A DNA stretch of 64,000 bases from Gigaspora rosea. Taxonomy: Eukaryota > Glomeromycota > Glomeromycetes > Diversisporales > Gigasporaceae. How positions within the stretch are numbered: position 1 is the first letter of the stretch; the number at the start of each line of letters is the position of its first letter. The notes beneath the pieces are model-generated. The model worked only from the letters and a program-made list of their open reading frames with translations, did not search any database and was not told where the DNA came from. The position numbers were made by a program, and so were the translations under genes. Positions 1-10,769 of this stretch are shown here, one piece after another. The DNA is taken from positions 144,680 through 208,679 of the forward strand of contig QKWP01000498.1 in NCBI GenBank assembly GCA_003550325.1. Direction: 5' to 3'.

Positions 1-370
1 TTTTTTTTTTTTTTTATTATTTTACTTAGTTATCTAATTAATATTAGCTGGAGTTTAGCAAATTAATGTAATTTTTTTTTTTTATTAAAAAATTCAGGTA
101 AGTTTTTTTTTTTTATTAAAAAATTTGGGTAAGTTTTTTTTTTTATTAAAAAATTCAGGTAAGTTTTCTTTTTTTTTATTAAAAAATTCGGGTAAGTTTT
201 TTTTTTAAAAAAAAAAATTTGGTGGTTTTTTTTTTATTAAAAAATTCTGTTAAGTTTTTTTTTTTATTAAAAAATTCGTGTAAGTTTTTTTTTTATTAAA
301 ACATTCGGGTAAGTTTTTTTTTATTAAAAAATTCGGGTAAGTTTTTTTTTTTATTAATAAAATTCGGGCA
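1..370. repeat. T-rich minisatellite
   Basis: About eleven imperfect units of roughly 30 bp, each a run of T followed by ATTAAAAAATTCGGGTAAG. Units differ mainly in T-run length and in one or two bases of the GGGTAAG part. The array starts at the window edge, so its true length is unknown. No coding potential is visible. Confidence 0.9.
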
Positions 371-894
371 TTTTTAAAACAGTTTCTTTATTATATTATT
401 AAAAAAAATACAAATGTTGATTATCCAACTGATAGGATTATAACCACCAAGAATTCGACATCCTTATTTCCACACATCCATCCTTGTGCGGGTCACATGT
501 TTGGTACCAAGTGTTAAACATGTTATATCGGTTACAATTTGCACATTTTTCGTGCCATATCCTTTTTTTAAGGCCAAATTCATCAAATACCAGCACATAC
601 GTGTTAGTCCATATACCTTAAATTCGCTATTCTTTTTGGAAAAACCTACCAAAAAAATGACAAACTTATGGAAGAAACCACGATGAAGAATCCACATATA
701 TTTGCCTGAAGAAATACGAACTTACCGAAAGCACCGTAGAAAGACTACGAAGAATAAAAAAGCGATGATGAAAGAACAAACTGAGAAAAACGACGAATTA
801 GTGAACTTAAAAAAAAAAAACCCCTAGACACCAAAATACGAAAAGAATAAAAAATGGCCAAGCTACCCGAATTGCACGACTTTGTGACCTCTAA
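371..894. other. No gene recognised
   Basis: AT-rich sequence holding only two short ORFs that overlap on opposite strands (464-697 minus, 486-686 plus). Neither shows a recognisable domain or composition, so I treat both as chance ORFs. Confidence 0.6.
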
Positions 895-1050
895 TCCAAG
901 GCTTCAACAACGGCTTCAATGATGACTCTAACGACGACTCCAAGGCTTCAACGACGGCTCCAACAACGACTTCAATGACGACTCCACTGACGGCTCCTAG
1001 GAACAATGGCTCCAACGACGACTTCGACAACGGCTCTAGCGACGATTTCT
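895..1050. repeat. Degenerate ACGACGGCTCC minisatellite
   Basis: Imperfect units of 12-18 bp built on AACGACGGCTCC and AACGACTTCAATGACGACTCC. This patch is clearly more GC-rich than its surroundings. One forward frame reads as Ser/Thr/Asp/Asn-rich peptide, so it may be a remnant of low-complexity coding sequence, but no start or complete ORF is visible. Confidence 0.7.
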
Positions 1051-1319
1051 AAAGAGAAGAAAAAAAAAACTACTGTATTTAAATCAAAATAAAAAAAACA
1101 AATGATTATCAAAAGGATAATCATTGTTTATATATGATCACCGATCTTAAAATTGATTGGTCGATCATATAAGGGTCGCCATGGCGACGGGTCACTATTT
1201 CCTTTTAGTAAATATTTATTTACTTACAAATCAAATATAATTTGTGCACGTCAAAGCACAGAAATTATTATTGTTAAATGCAAAAAAAAAACAAAAAAAT
1301 AAAAAAAAGTGCACGTCAA

Positions 1320-2500
1320 TGCACGGAAATTATAGTCATTAAGAATCTTAATAATCATCACGTTAATGCACGGAATTATAATTGTTAAGGATCTTAATGA
1401 TCATCAGCATAATCATAAAAATTAACATTAAGAACATTAATGATTGTGCATGTTAATGCACAGAAAATGTGATCATTAAGGAATCTTAACAATATGATCA
1501 TTAAAAATTTTAACGATATGATCATTAAGAATCTTGATATGATCGTTTAGAATCTTTAATGATATGATCGTTAAGATTCTTAACGATATAATCGTTAAGA
1601 ATCTTAATGATATGATCATTAAGATTCTTAACAATACATTCTTAATGATACGATCGTTAAGATTCTTAACGATATGGTCGTTAAGATTCTTAATGATATG
1701 ATTGTTAAAAATCTTAATGATGTAATCGTTAAGATTCTTAATGATATGATTGTTAAGAATCTTAATGATATGATCATTAAGAATCTTAATAAGATTGTTA
1801 AAAATCTTAATAATATGATCATTAAGAATGACGTTAAGAATCTTAACGATATGGTCGTTAAGATTCTTAATGATATGATCGTTAAGAATCTTAAAGATAT
1901 GATCATTAAGATTCTTAACGATATGATCTTTAAAAACAATCATTAAGAATCTTAACAATATGATCATTAAGAATCTTAATAATATGATCGTTAAGAATCT
2001 CAATGATATGATCGTTAAGATTCTTAATGATATAATCATTAAAAATCTTAATGATATGATCGTTAAGATTTTTAACAATATGAGCATTAATATTCTTAAT
2101 GATATGGTCATTAAGATGCTTAATGATATGATTGTTAAGAAGCTTAATGATGTGATCGATAAAATTCTTAACAACATGATCGTTAAGAATTTTAACAATA
2201 TAATCATTAAGATTCTTAATGATATGATTGTTAAGAATCTTAATTATATAATCATTAAGAATCTTATCAATATGATCGTTAAGAATCTTAACGATATGAT
2301 CATTCAGAATGATGTTAAGAATCTTAACGATATGGTCATTAAAATTCTTAAGGATATGATCGTTAAGAATCTTAAAGATATATTCTTAACGATATGATCT
2401 TTAAAAACAATCGTTAAGAATCTTAATGATATGATTATTAGAAACTTAACGATATGATCATTAAGAATGATCATTAAGAATCTTAATGATATGATTATTA
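1320..2500. repeat. GATC-centred 24-bp satellite
   Basis: Dozens of imperfect copies of a roughly 24-bp unit, GATATGATCGTTAAGAATCTTA. The unit is built of short palindromes (TGATCA, TTAAGATTCTTAA), so both strands read alike. This explains the Ile/Leu/Lys-rich ORFs found here on both strands; they are not genes. The core (1476-2500) is densest, and its left edge carries longer units with GTGCACGTCAATGCACGG. Confidence 0.92.
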
Positions 2501-2724
2501 AGAATCTTATAGCCCTTGCAAAAAGTGTGATTCTGTGATTTCACGGTGATAATAGCAGAAAAATTTCTGAGATTTTAATTATTATTGACTATAATTTTAA
2601 TCAATGACGTCTATATTTTATCTAAAATCTTTAAAATTCTAAAGAATTAAAAATCCACAAGAATTGGCTGATTTCTCGTGATTTTACATAACATTATGAT
2701 CTGCAAAGGTCCACATTTTTGCAA

Positions 2725-3070
2725 AGCGCAATAATGATATGATCGTTAAGAATGATCATTAAGAATTTTAACAATTGTGCACATCAGCACACAAAAATTA
2801 TGATAGTTAAGAATCTTAATGATTGTGCCTTCAGTATACAAAATTGTGATTGTTAAGGAATCTTAACGATTGTGATGACCGTGACGTCAGTGCACTGAAA
2901 TTATGATCATTAAGAATCTTAACAATTGTGCACGTCGGTGCATGAAAATTATAATCGTTAAGAATCTTAACAATTGTGCATGTCATGGTGAAAATTATGA
3001 TTGTTAAAAATCTTAACTATTGTGCATGTTAATGCACAGAAGTCATGTGATCATAAAGATTAATACATGT
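2725..3070. repeat. Second block of the GATC satellite with GTGCA spacers
   Basis: The TTAAGAATCTTAA core of the preceding satellite resumes here after about 220 bp of unrelated sequence. It alternates with TTGTGCACGTCAGTGCA-type spacers, giving a higher-order unit of 55-65 bp. No coding sequence is seen. Confidence 0.8.
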
Positions 3071-3244
3071 CAATATATGATATAATACTATGCACGATAG
3101 TGCACGAATTTCAATTTTTTGTGTGATAACTTGTATTAAATTTTTGGATGATCAGTTTCCATGCAGTTTTCATGCAGTAATTTTGAAACCTGTTCTTACC
3201 CGCATACAATTTCGTATTTATGCATGTATTTCTGTGTATCGAGT

Positions 3245-3925
3245 TTTCATAGGGATATAAGAAAAATGTACTGTATAGGCATGGGATAGAATCGGATGGG
3301 CACGTGTCATTTTGGTACGGGTCAAGGTCCGGATTTGTACAGGTATGGCCCGAGTTGGTTGGTATTCTGTGGACCTTGTGGACTGTGTGCTTGTGCCAAT
3401 TAGACCGTAAATTGCATAGATTTTGCAGCAGTTTACTAGTCGAATCGGTACAGGATTTGGCACGGGTAATGAATGTAAATTCACGTGCCACCTCAATAAT
3501 AATTGGATTAACTATAAAAACATAAATTTATATAAGTAATCAATATAAGATGAACAAGCTAACTGTATATGAAGCAAAATTTTGTAAGAATTTTTTTGTT
3601 AAGACACACAGGGAAGCTTCATTAGTGAAATCATGAGATATCACTCTTTTTTTAAAAAAAAATCCTTTACTGATCTTTCGCTCTCCACGAAACGAGCCAA
3701 CATGTATCCTGAGTCACATATGTGTAACATACACATACATGTTATCTGAATGTGCCATATCATAGAACGTGATATTACGTGCTACCCTTTGCCGCAATGT
3801 CCATGCCATTTTACCTACCATTCCGTAAAATGTTCCTGTATATGCCACAAGATCTGTGCCATTTTGAGCATTCCCGACACCAACCCGTACCACAACCCAT
3901 ACAACTTTTTTATAGGGAAGTTCAA
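3245..3925. repeat. CACGTG-rich dispersed element, copy 1
   Basis: Non-coding block with ACGTG-type motifs and stretches such as TTTGCAGCAGTTTACTA and CGAAACGAGCCA. A diverged copy lies at 33545-34118 and a shorter one near 55020-55312, each ending in TTTATAGGGA. The right edge here is ATAGGGAAG, and a similar ATAGGGATA sits at the left edge, which could be an insertion-site duplication. The element type is unknown. The short ORFs at 3111-3525 and 3714-3983 overlap on both strands and look accidental. Confidence 0.6.
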
Positions 3926-4096
3926 AATGACATGCTGAAATTTTAAAATTCCATATATAAATTAAACTCAAATAATATACCAATAGTTTATTCTATTTAA
4001 TATTTATACTTTTACAAATTTCTAGCAATAAAGTCAATAAGTACTACTGTTTATCAAATTGAATTATTCAAAAAATTTAGTTGGCCATATATTAAT

Positions 4097-4309
4097 TGTC
4101 GCAGCTGAAGCTGGGAATAACTGAAGCTGGAAATTGTGGACCTCAAATTAAAATTATAAATCCTACCAAAATCCACTTATACTCTCCTAATATCAAAACT
4201 AACTCTAAATCCTAACCTAACTGTTAAAAAAAAGCTAAGAAAATGCATATTAAAAATTTTAGAAAATTTTATATTAAAAGAATTAAAATTTCTAGCTTCA
4301 GCCGCGACA
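4097..4309. mobile_element. MITE with TGTCGC-GCTGAAGCT inverted ends, copy 1
   Basis: A 213-bp non-coding element with ends TGTCGCAGCTGAAGCTGG and CTAGCTTCAGCCGCGACA. It is flanked on both sides by TTAAT (4092-4096 and 4310-4314), a 5-bp target duplication. A second full copy is at 32032-32259 with its own 5-bp duplication, and a left-truncated copy is at 42411-42567. No transposase is encoded, so it is non-autonomous. Confidence 0.85.
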
Positions 4310-5139
4310 TTAATTATTATAATTGTTTAGTTATTATTGTTATAAAAAAACTCTTCAACATAACTTATGTATACATATATGAAACTATATAAAACTATTT
4401 CTAAACTTTGGGCAATTATTAATACTTTTTACAATACTCTAAATAACTATTGCTTGTAATTAAGATGCTGCTAATTATCGTTAACTTTGCCAATTACATT
4501 TTGTTACATATTTGATAATATTTAAATTTTCAAATTATCTTTTTTAAAATTAATATTTACACACTGTATGCATTTTCATTAACAAATCTGTTTTTGTCTT
4601 GTAGCAGTTTGCTTTATTCTTGTTATAGATTACTTGATTTAGAGCACAATAATTATGGATGTAGCAGAAAAAAAACAAACAATACTAGTAAATCAATAAA
4701 TTTTACAAATAATATATTATGCAATTAAAATAAAAAATGTAAATAATAAATGAAATGATTAAATTGAAATGTTTTTTTGCAACAAAATTGTATAATTTTT
4801 TATTACATAAAGGAACTTATAAAAAATAATATAAATAGTAATTTAACTGGACAGAGAATGCACATGCTAGTAATATCATATGATCCTTTATATTATACAA
4901 AAATAAATAATGTAATCAATTATTTTTACATTATCAATTTTATAATAATGAGTAAGAATAAAACGTGGTAATAATAATTTCAGAATATGTAATTAGTAGC
5001 GTGAGAATGGTCTGTTGCTAATCAGGGGCTTTGTTTAATAGAGTAAGTTATTTTTCTTTTTGCTATCATTTACCTTGTAGTGAAGGCTGGCTCTATCATC
5101 TCATGTTTTTCCCAGTGCCTCAATCTAAGGACAACGAAA
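4310..5139. other. Non-coding duplicated DNA
   Basis: AT-rich sequence without a supportable gene. It is strongly similar to 42568-42594 plus 44684-45500, with the Helitron at 42595-44683 missing here. The junction of the empty Helitron site lies between 4336 and 4337. The ORF at 4777-4971 is not conserved as an ORF in the other copy. Confidence 0.7.
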
Positions 5140-5334
5140 AAACCTTATATTGGTGATTAGGCACAATGGCTATGAATGCAATACATGGCTCTCATGTTGG
5201 TAATTAGGCTTTGCAGCTATAATATAATGCAAGAATCTCATGTTTGTTGATTAGTCTTCGTGGTTCTGATAGCAGTACAAGAGCATATATCGTATTAGGT
5301 TCTGTAGCCGTGATATCAGTGTGCATGATGATTA
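5140..5334. repeat. GGTGATTAGGC minisatellite
   Basis: Three to four imperfect units of about 47-65 bp that each contain GGTGATTAGGC and CTCATGTT. The same array is present in the paralogous segment at about 45495-45675. Confidence 0.7.
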
Positions 5335-5815
5335 GGTCACACAAAGTTAATTTTTCATTTTGTATTACATGGGGTTTCAAAATTCCCGGTCGGTCAGATT
5401 TTTTTTATTAATCTGTTATAAATTAATAGCCATCTAAGGTCATACAAAGTTAATTTTACGCTTTGCATCTAGGTTGGCATGTCAAAATGTCTAATTGATT
5501 TCAATTTTTTTGGACATATGTCCAATTGAAATTGGACATATGTCCAAAAAAAATTGAAATCAATTGGACATTGTGACATGCCATCTCTGCTTTGCATAAT
5601 ACAGAATCAGAAAATTGGGGGTTGGCAGTCACAAATTTTTCTATCGGTAATGTCAGACAATTTTGGAAAACAAGACCTCCATCAGGTGATACCGGAGTAA
5701 TTTATGGAAAAAATTAAATAGCAAAAATAGAATAACTGAAGCAATTGGGACTTAAAAAAACAAATTGGAATGGGTCAGCAGGTAATGAAAATCGAAAATT
5801 TAACTTTGCGTGGCC
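5335..5815. mobile_element. MITE of the GGCCACGCAAAG family, copy 1
   Basis: Ends are GGTCACACAAAGTTAATTTT on the left and AAATTTAACTTTGCGTGGCC on the right, an imperfect inverted pair. The same family occurs at 25940-26387 and 45676-46324. A hAT-type MITE (5469-5589) is nested inside. No transposase is encoded. Confidence 0.75.
5469..5589. mobile_element. Palindromic hAT-type MITE
   Basis: A 121-bp near-perfect palindrome with ends CTAGGTTGGCATGTCA and TGACATGCCATCTCTG. It is flanked by an exact 8-bp duplication, CTTTGCAT (5461-5468 and 5590-5597). The paralogous sequence at 46082-46089 has a single CTTTGTAT with no insertion, which is an empty site. An 8-bp duplication with CAGAG..GGCA-type ends is the usual signature of hAT elements. 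Confidence 0.88.
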
Positions 5816-6272
5816 TAAACACTGAGTCACTTTGGCTCAAAACGATTACGTAAAGATGATGTATAACATTTAATAAGAGAATTCTTATATAGTTTCGATG
5901 TTTTTAGAGTAAAGACAAAGCTATCGAAAGCAATATGATTGATGTGATGATGGCAAGTTGATGTTTATAGATAATGATGCTAAAGATAAGATGATATCAA
6001 AGATAATTTTAAGTTCCTGTGACGAATACAGTTCCGAGTTTAGAAGTCATATCTGACACTGGTGATGATAATGAAATTGGAGCAGTTACTATTTTTTTTA
6101 AATTTCAAACTTTAACTTGAATCACATGACTGGTTGGCAGAGATTTATTATATTAGGAATTCGAGTCATAATAAACCTTATTCTGAATTTAACGTTAAAT
6201 CATTCCGTTGAATTGAGACTAGAAGAGCTTATTATATTTAAAGTCGAATTCGGGAATAATACAATTCAGATA

Positions 6273-6866
6273 ATATATAGTTATTGGATGTGAAGCAGCC
6301 AATAACGGAAATTATTTGTAAAATAATTTCATTATCTGGCTGTGAATTTAATATGTCAGCTTCTGGGTCCCAAAGGGACCCAGAAATGACACATATTAAA
6401 TTCGCTGCCAGATAAACAAGTTATTGGCTGTGTAGCATACAATAATAGTGTTATCCAGTGGTTTACGACGATTGTGCTTGCTAAATGACTCGAGTTTTTG
6501 GTAGTAATTACGTAAGCTGCCAAATAACGAAGTTATTTGGCAGATGACGCAATTACTGCCAAATAACTCGAGTTATCCGACAAACTCATATGATCATGAA
6601 AAAATTTCTTACTGATATTTTTTCATGTGTTATGATGTAAACATGGTTATTTAAATTAAAACTCAGCGAGCAACTCCCTACCACTCATGATTATAAATTG
6701 CCAGATAACACCAATATTTGGCAAATTGTCAAATACAGTAATATGGCAAATGATTGGCTATATGTGCCGCAAATCAGCATGTGATCATTTGCTAAATTAC
6801 TTTATTCTACAACTTTTGCCCAATATTGTATACTTATTTGGCAGGCACTATCATAGTAAGCTGCCG
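6273..6866. mobile_element. Palindrome-rich insertion of unit 1
   Basis: The other two units run directly from AATTCAGATAA to GCATAT or GTATAT; here about 590 bp intervene. The insert is full of inverted copies of GTTATTTGGCAG and CTGCCAAATAAC and holds a perfect-core hairpin at 6332-6415. It looks like several small palindromic MITEs nested in one another. Exact borders are uncertain. Confidence 0.6.
6332..6415. repeat. 84-bp hairpin MITE
   Basis: Near-perfect inverted repeat from TTATCTGGC to GCCAGATAA. The centre is TTCTGGGTCCC-AAA-GGGACCCAGAA, so a transcript would fold into a long hairpin. Confidence 0.8.
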
Positions 6867-7400
6867 GATAAGCATATTTATTCTTATGAAATTTGTAATA
6901 GGCGTGAACTGATTTTCTTTTATTAAATTTTTATGATTTACACACATTTTAAATTTTTAGACGTTACGCTGAATTTCTAACGATGCGCTAAAAATTAAGG
7001 GCAGTGTCATTAATCACCTGATTATTTTTTATCAGAGGCCTACCCCCTCCCTCTTCCTTAATATATAAATAGTCAGGTTCTTATATATAATTTTAACTTT
7101 TTTTACCACCTCACTCCCTAAAAATCACCTGATTTTTGTTACTCCCCTAAGCGTTATGCGTGTCGCCAAAAATTTAGCGCTATACTGAAAAACTAGTCTT
7201 ACACAATTACAGTAACTACGCTGCCCATAATAATAATATTATGGTATTACCAAAATTGACTGCTATTACACAAAATGGAGCTGGAGGAATTTTCTACAAT
7301 TTCAAAAAATTCAATTCGTTACACTAACATTGTTGTAAGATGTCCATGAATAATGCTATTACAATAAAAATTCTGAATGATCATTTCTTAGTATACGTAG

Positions 7401-8447
7401 TGTAACGGTTGAATTGGGAGAGTGGTAAAACAGTATAGACAATAGTGCCAATTTAAAGCTCCAACTGATTACGGGTAGAGGGGTATAAATATAGTGAAAT
7501 ATAAGTCACGGGAATTGTAAGGACTAAATAATACATAGAGAGCGAAGAGATGCTTTATCACTAAATTATCACAGTAAAGTATAAACGCAGATGCTAGTGA
7601 TGCTAATATGAGGAGATATCAATAAATTGATATCAATAAAACTAATAATAAGGTATAATAGTGGGATCATAATGTGTATCACGAGATATAGGGTAGACCG
7701 ATATTTAGTCAGATTTTGATCAGGTGGTAATTTCAGGGTCGAAATATATGTAATTTAGAAATTCTCGTAGTAGTGAGAATTGATTTGGCCAGAATATCTA
7801 ATTTCCAAAGAATCGACTGAGACTGGCGATGCTAAAGAAGGCGATTTTTATAGTATAATTATATCAACTAAAACTTTATTAATACGAAGTTCGAAAGGAA
7901 GCTAAGTCACGTGACAAAAGAATTCACAAAACTCGTTATATGAATTTGAGTTATAATAATGCGTTACAAAGTTAAAAGTCAATTCAGTCTGTTGAATTGA
8001 GTTTTGCAAGGATCATTAAAGTTAAAGTTGAATTCAAAAGATAAGTATTGTATTTATTATGTAGTCAATGCTTTAAAAATAGAAGTCGAACTTAGTTTTT
8101 ACTTTATTAAAATTTTCAGTTCTTATATACATTTTGAGGGCTACTATATATTCGCGAAAAATTTTATGTATTCGCGATAAATTTCACGAATTCGCGATTT
8201 CTACCACGGGGGCTTGGAGCATTCGCGTACTCACGATAATTATCGGGTATTTGCAATTTTTAGCCCTAAGCCACCAAGCCACATCTAGATTTTTCCTTTT
8301 AGTATAATTAATTAATTTACTAATACAACAGTAAAATTAATAATAGGGATAAATACGGATAAACAAAATACATAGGCAGATAAAAGAAAATATAAAATAA
8401 AAATAATATATATAAAAAAAATAAAAATAACAATTTTAATCGTGACA
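7401..8447 (-). repeat. 3' LTR of gypsy 1
   Basis: 1047-bp LTR with TG...CA ends, the downstream LTR in the element's orientation. It contains a run of ATTCGCGA motifs near 8150-8230. It differs from the other LTR by many point changes and a roughly 30-bp gap near 8205, so the insertion is not very recent. Confidence 0.93.
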
Positions 8448-8460
8448 TTTGCTCTCCTTA
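8448..8460 (-). other. Polypurine tract of gypsy 1
   Basis: On the minus strand the element reads TAAGGAGAGCAAA directly before its 3' LTR. This is the expected place and composition for the plus-strand primer. Confidence 0.7.
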
Positions 8461-8501
8461 ATTTCGAGCTCCTGCGAGATGAGTTACCCCCAGGACTTAG
8501 T

Positions 8502-9097
8502 CTATTTCTTGCTGGGATAGTATTTGAGCTTCGGTGTGTAAAAGAGCAAAATCTTCCTTGAACAACCGTTGGAGGACGTATGGGGTAATAATACGAGTGG
8601 AAAATAGGTGGGAGGGACCATGAGCCCTGTATAAGTAATAAGTCCTTTGAGCTGGCGTGATAAGGTTATGGAGTTTGTAATTTCTAATTTTTTTCTAATT
8701 ATTTGTTTAGCGTCTTGACTCCACGCTTTTTCTTCCATTAAGGCTCTCAAGAAAAAATAATATGGTAATTGCGCAGCCTGTCCAGAACATGCGGAATCGA
8801 TATGTTGACATACATAAGTAACTTTTTCTTCCCAAGTATTACCGAAAGGGACTTCAAGTTGTCAACTGGAGGTTCAGACTATCGTAGATTATCAAGGAAA
8901 GTATCTAATTTTCGCCGAAGCATTTGTGAGTCAGTTTCTCGTTGGAGACTTCTGATTGTTAAAATTTGCGCTTGGTCTCCTAAGGAATAAACTATTCCTT
9001 GGGACGAAATGTGATAAGTGCCTTCAATCTTAGCTTTTTCCATCTGGGCTCTCAATTTAGCTAATGTCTTTTCGATATGAGTAGGGATCGTTGTCAT
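8502..9097 (-). pseudogene. Third ORF of gypsy 1, after pol, unknown function
   Basis: Two open blocks (8879-9097 and 8502-8750) joined by a conserved but frameshifted stretch. The first begins MTTIPTHIEKTLAKLRAQME and is helical and charged. The joined region contains a TWEEK motif followed by a PYYF...LMEEKAWSQDAKQII block. Gypsy 2 has a counterpart in the same place (53454-53930) with TWEEK and a matching MPMYY...SERCWSREAREKL block. I do not recognise the family. Its position between integrase and the 3' LTR fits an extra ORF of this retrotransposon lineage; an env-like role is not supported, since no membrane segment is visible. Confidence 0.6.
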
Positions 9098-9167
9098 AGT
9101 TCTTAAGTATAAAAATTTACAAAAGGAAAAGAAGAGATAGAAATGAAAAGGATTTGTGGCTCTTTTA

Positions 9168-10467
9168 TTATTGAGAGCGACTATAGTTTAAGGGGGTCCC
9201 ACAGAGTTCGTGCCTTGAATAATAGCGTGATAACCAGTTACCGTAGATTTTATTTTTGAGCACGTGACTGTCCATTGTTCTTAATTTATATAGGCCATAG
9301 GGCAGTACATCATGTACGTAATAAGGGCCTGTATTACGTAATTCTAATTTGGCACTGTATGATGTTTCCAAATTAGTTTTATATAAAAGGACTTGATCAA
9401 TGCCACATGATTCAAGCTTGTTCCTTTTTTCGTATTGTTCTTTTTGCTTTATTTGTGCTTTCTTTATTTTTTTACAGCTATTTGTTGTGCTTCTGTTAAA
9501 GCACCTAATAAATTTTCTACACGGCTTAAAATTTGAACTTGTAGTTCTTTTTCGGTACCAGGCCGAGTTTGGTAAGTGGATACAGAGGTTTCTAACGGTA
9601 AAAGAGCGGTTCATCCATATAACAAGAAAAAAGGCTCGTATCCAGTAGTCCAGTGTGAAGTAGTATGGTAAGCAAAAAGAGCTGAAGGTATATAAATGTC
9701 CTAGTCTTTTTTAAATTGGTTTACGCATTTTGTTAAAATGCCACAGAGCGTCTGGTTAAATCACTCTACTAATCCGTTAGTTTGTGGATGATAGGTAGTT
9801 GAAGTATAATGAGTAACACATAATCGATTACAAAGGGCAAGGATAAGTTTATTACAAAAATGAGTGCCCTGATCCGAGAGTATTTCTTTCAGGCTCCCGT
9901 GACGGCAAATAAGATCCTCGAAAATGAAAGCAGCAACGCTTTCAATGTCAGCAGTTTCTAATGCATAGGCTTCAGGCCACTTTGTAAGGTACTCTGTGGC
10001 GACAACAATGTACTTTTTCTTGGTTATAGTAACAGGAAGAGGCCCAACTATATTAATACCTATGCGATCAAAAGAACTTCCAATTTTAATAGGGTAAAGA
10101 GATAAGCGGGTAGCGTGTTTCTTTTTTTTTGGCATATATCACAAGTTTGTACATAGTCTTTGATATCATTACCCATTTGGGGCCAATATTATCTCCATGC
10201 GACTCACTAATAAGTGGCATAAAACCCGAAATGTCCAGAAAGGAGATCATTATGCATACTGAAGAGGATGGCCGCAACTTCTCCTTTCTTTAAAACCCGT
10301 AATGGTTGCGACAGAATACGGGGATTATTTTTGTATAATAATCCATTAATTATACAGTAATGCCGGACTTGATATTTTAAACTTTGAATATCTGGGGCTG
10401 CGAAGTAGGACGGCACCGTGGCGTCTATAAGATATTTCAAGTAAAGCGTGTAGATGTCGAGATCCAT
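9168..10467 (-). pseudogene. Integrase of gypsy 1, inactive
   Basis: Integrase inserts the cDNA into the genome. The N-terminal zinc-binding region is in two frames (10207-10467 and 10086-10277) and retains a LLSGHFG motif. The catalytic core is 9761-10135: the segment GINIVGPLP normally carries the first Asp of the DDE triad, but Asn is found here. The second Asp (SDQGTHFCN) and the Glu (NGLVE) remain. The C-terminal part (9168-9614) is typical, with GPYYVHDVLPYGLYKL. The frameshifts and the D-to-N change make an active enzyme very unlikely. Confidence 0.88.
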
Positions 10468-10769
10468 ATTTACTATCTCAAACGAACTTAATTGGATGGG
10501 TAAAATTTTTTTTTCAATACTAATATAAAAGATTATAACTATATGTTTTATTTAGGGACGGGAAATATTTTACTCTAGAGAGAAAAAAAGAAATCTTTGA
10601 AAAGAGGTTAAATAGAAATGCCAGAACACTGAAACCTGGACTGGATTATCGAATTTTTCATAGAAGGGAAATTTAAACTGATATTTCTATTATTGTTTTA
10701 ATTAATTTGGTTTTTTTCACTAATTATTTGTGTGAGTTTTATAGGGCAAAAATTTTTATCAGCAGGGTT

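Larger units (their letters stand above)
5816..7396. other. Non-coding unit DNA, no gene
   Basis: Sequence shared, with gaps, by 34119-34910 and by 55312-55515 plus 60300-61230. It holds motifs such as GAATTCGAGTC and AATTAAGCGTTACGCTGAA, but no conserved ORF. The 79-aa ORF at 6687-6926 lies mostly within an insertion not found in the other copies. Confidence 0.65.

Noticed and set aside
1476..2397. Ile/Leu/Lys-rich ORFs on both strands
   Set aside because: They follow the palindromic 24-bp satellite unit, whose length is divisible by three.
1476..2500. Possible CRISPR array
   Set aside because: Units are contiguous and imperfect, with no unique spacers, and the genome context is eukaryotic.
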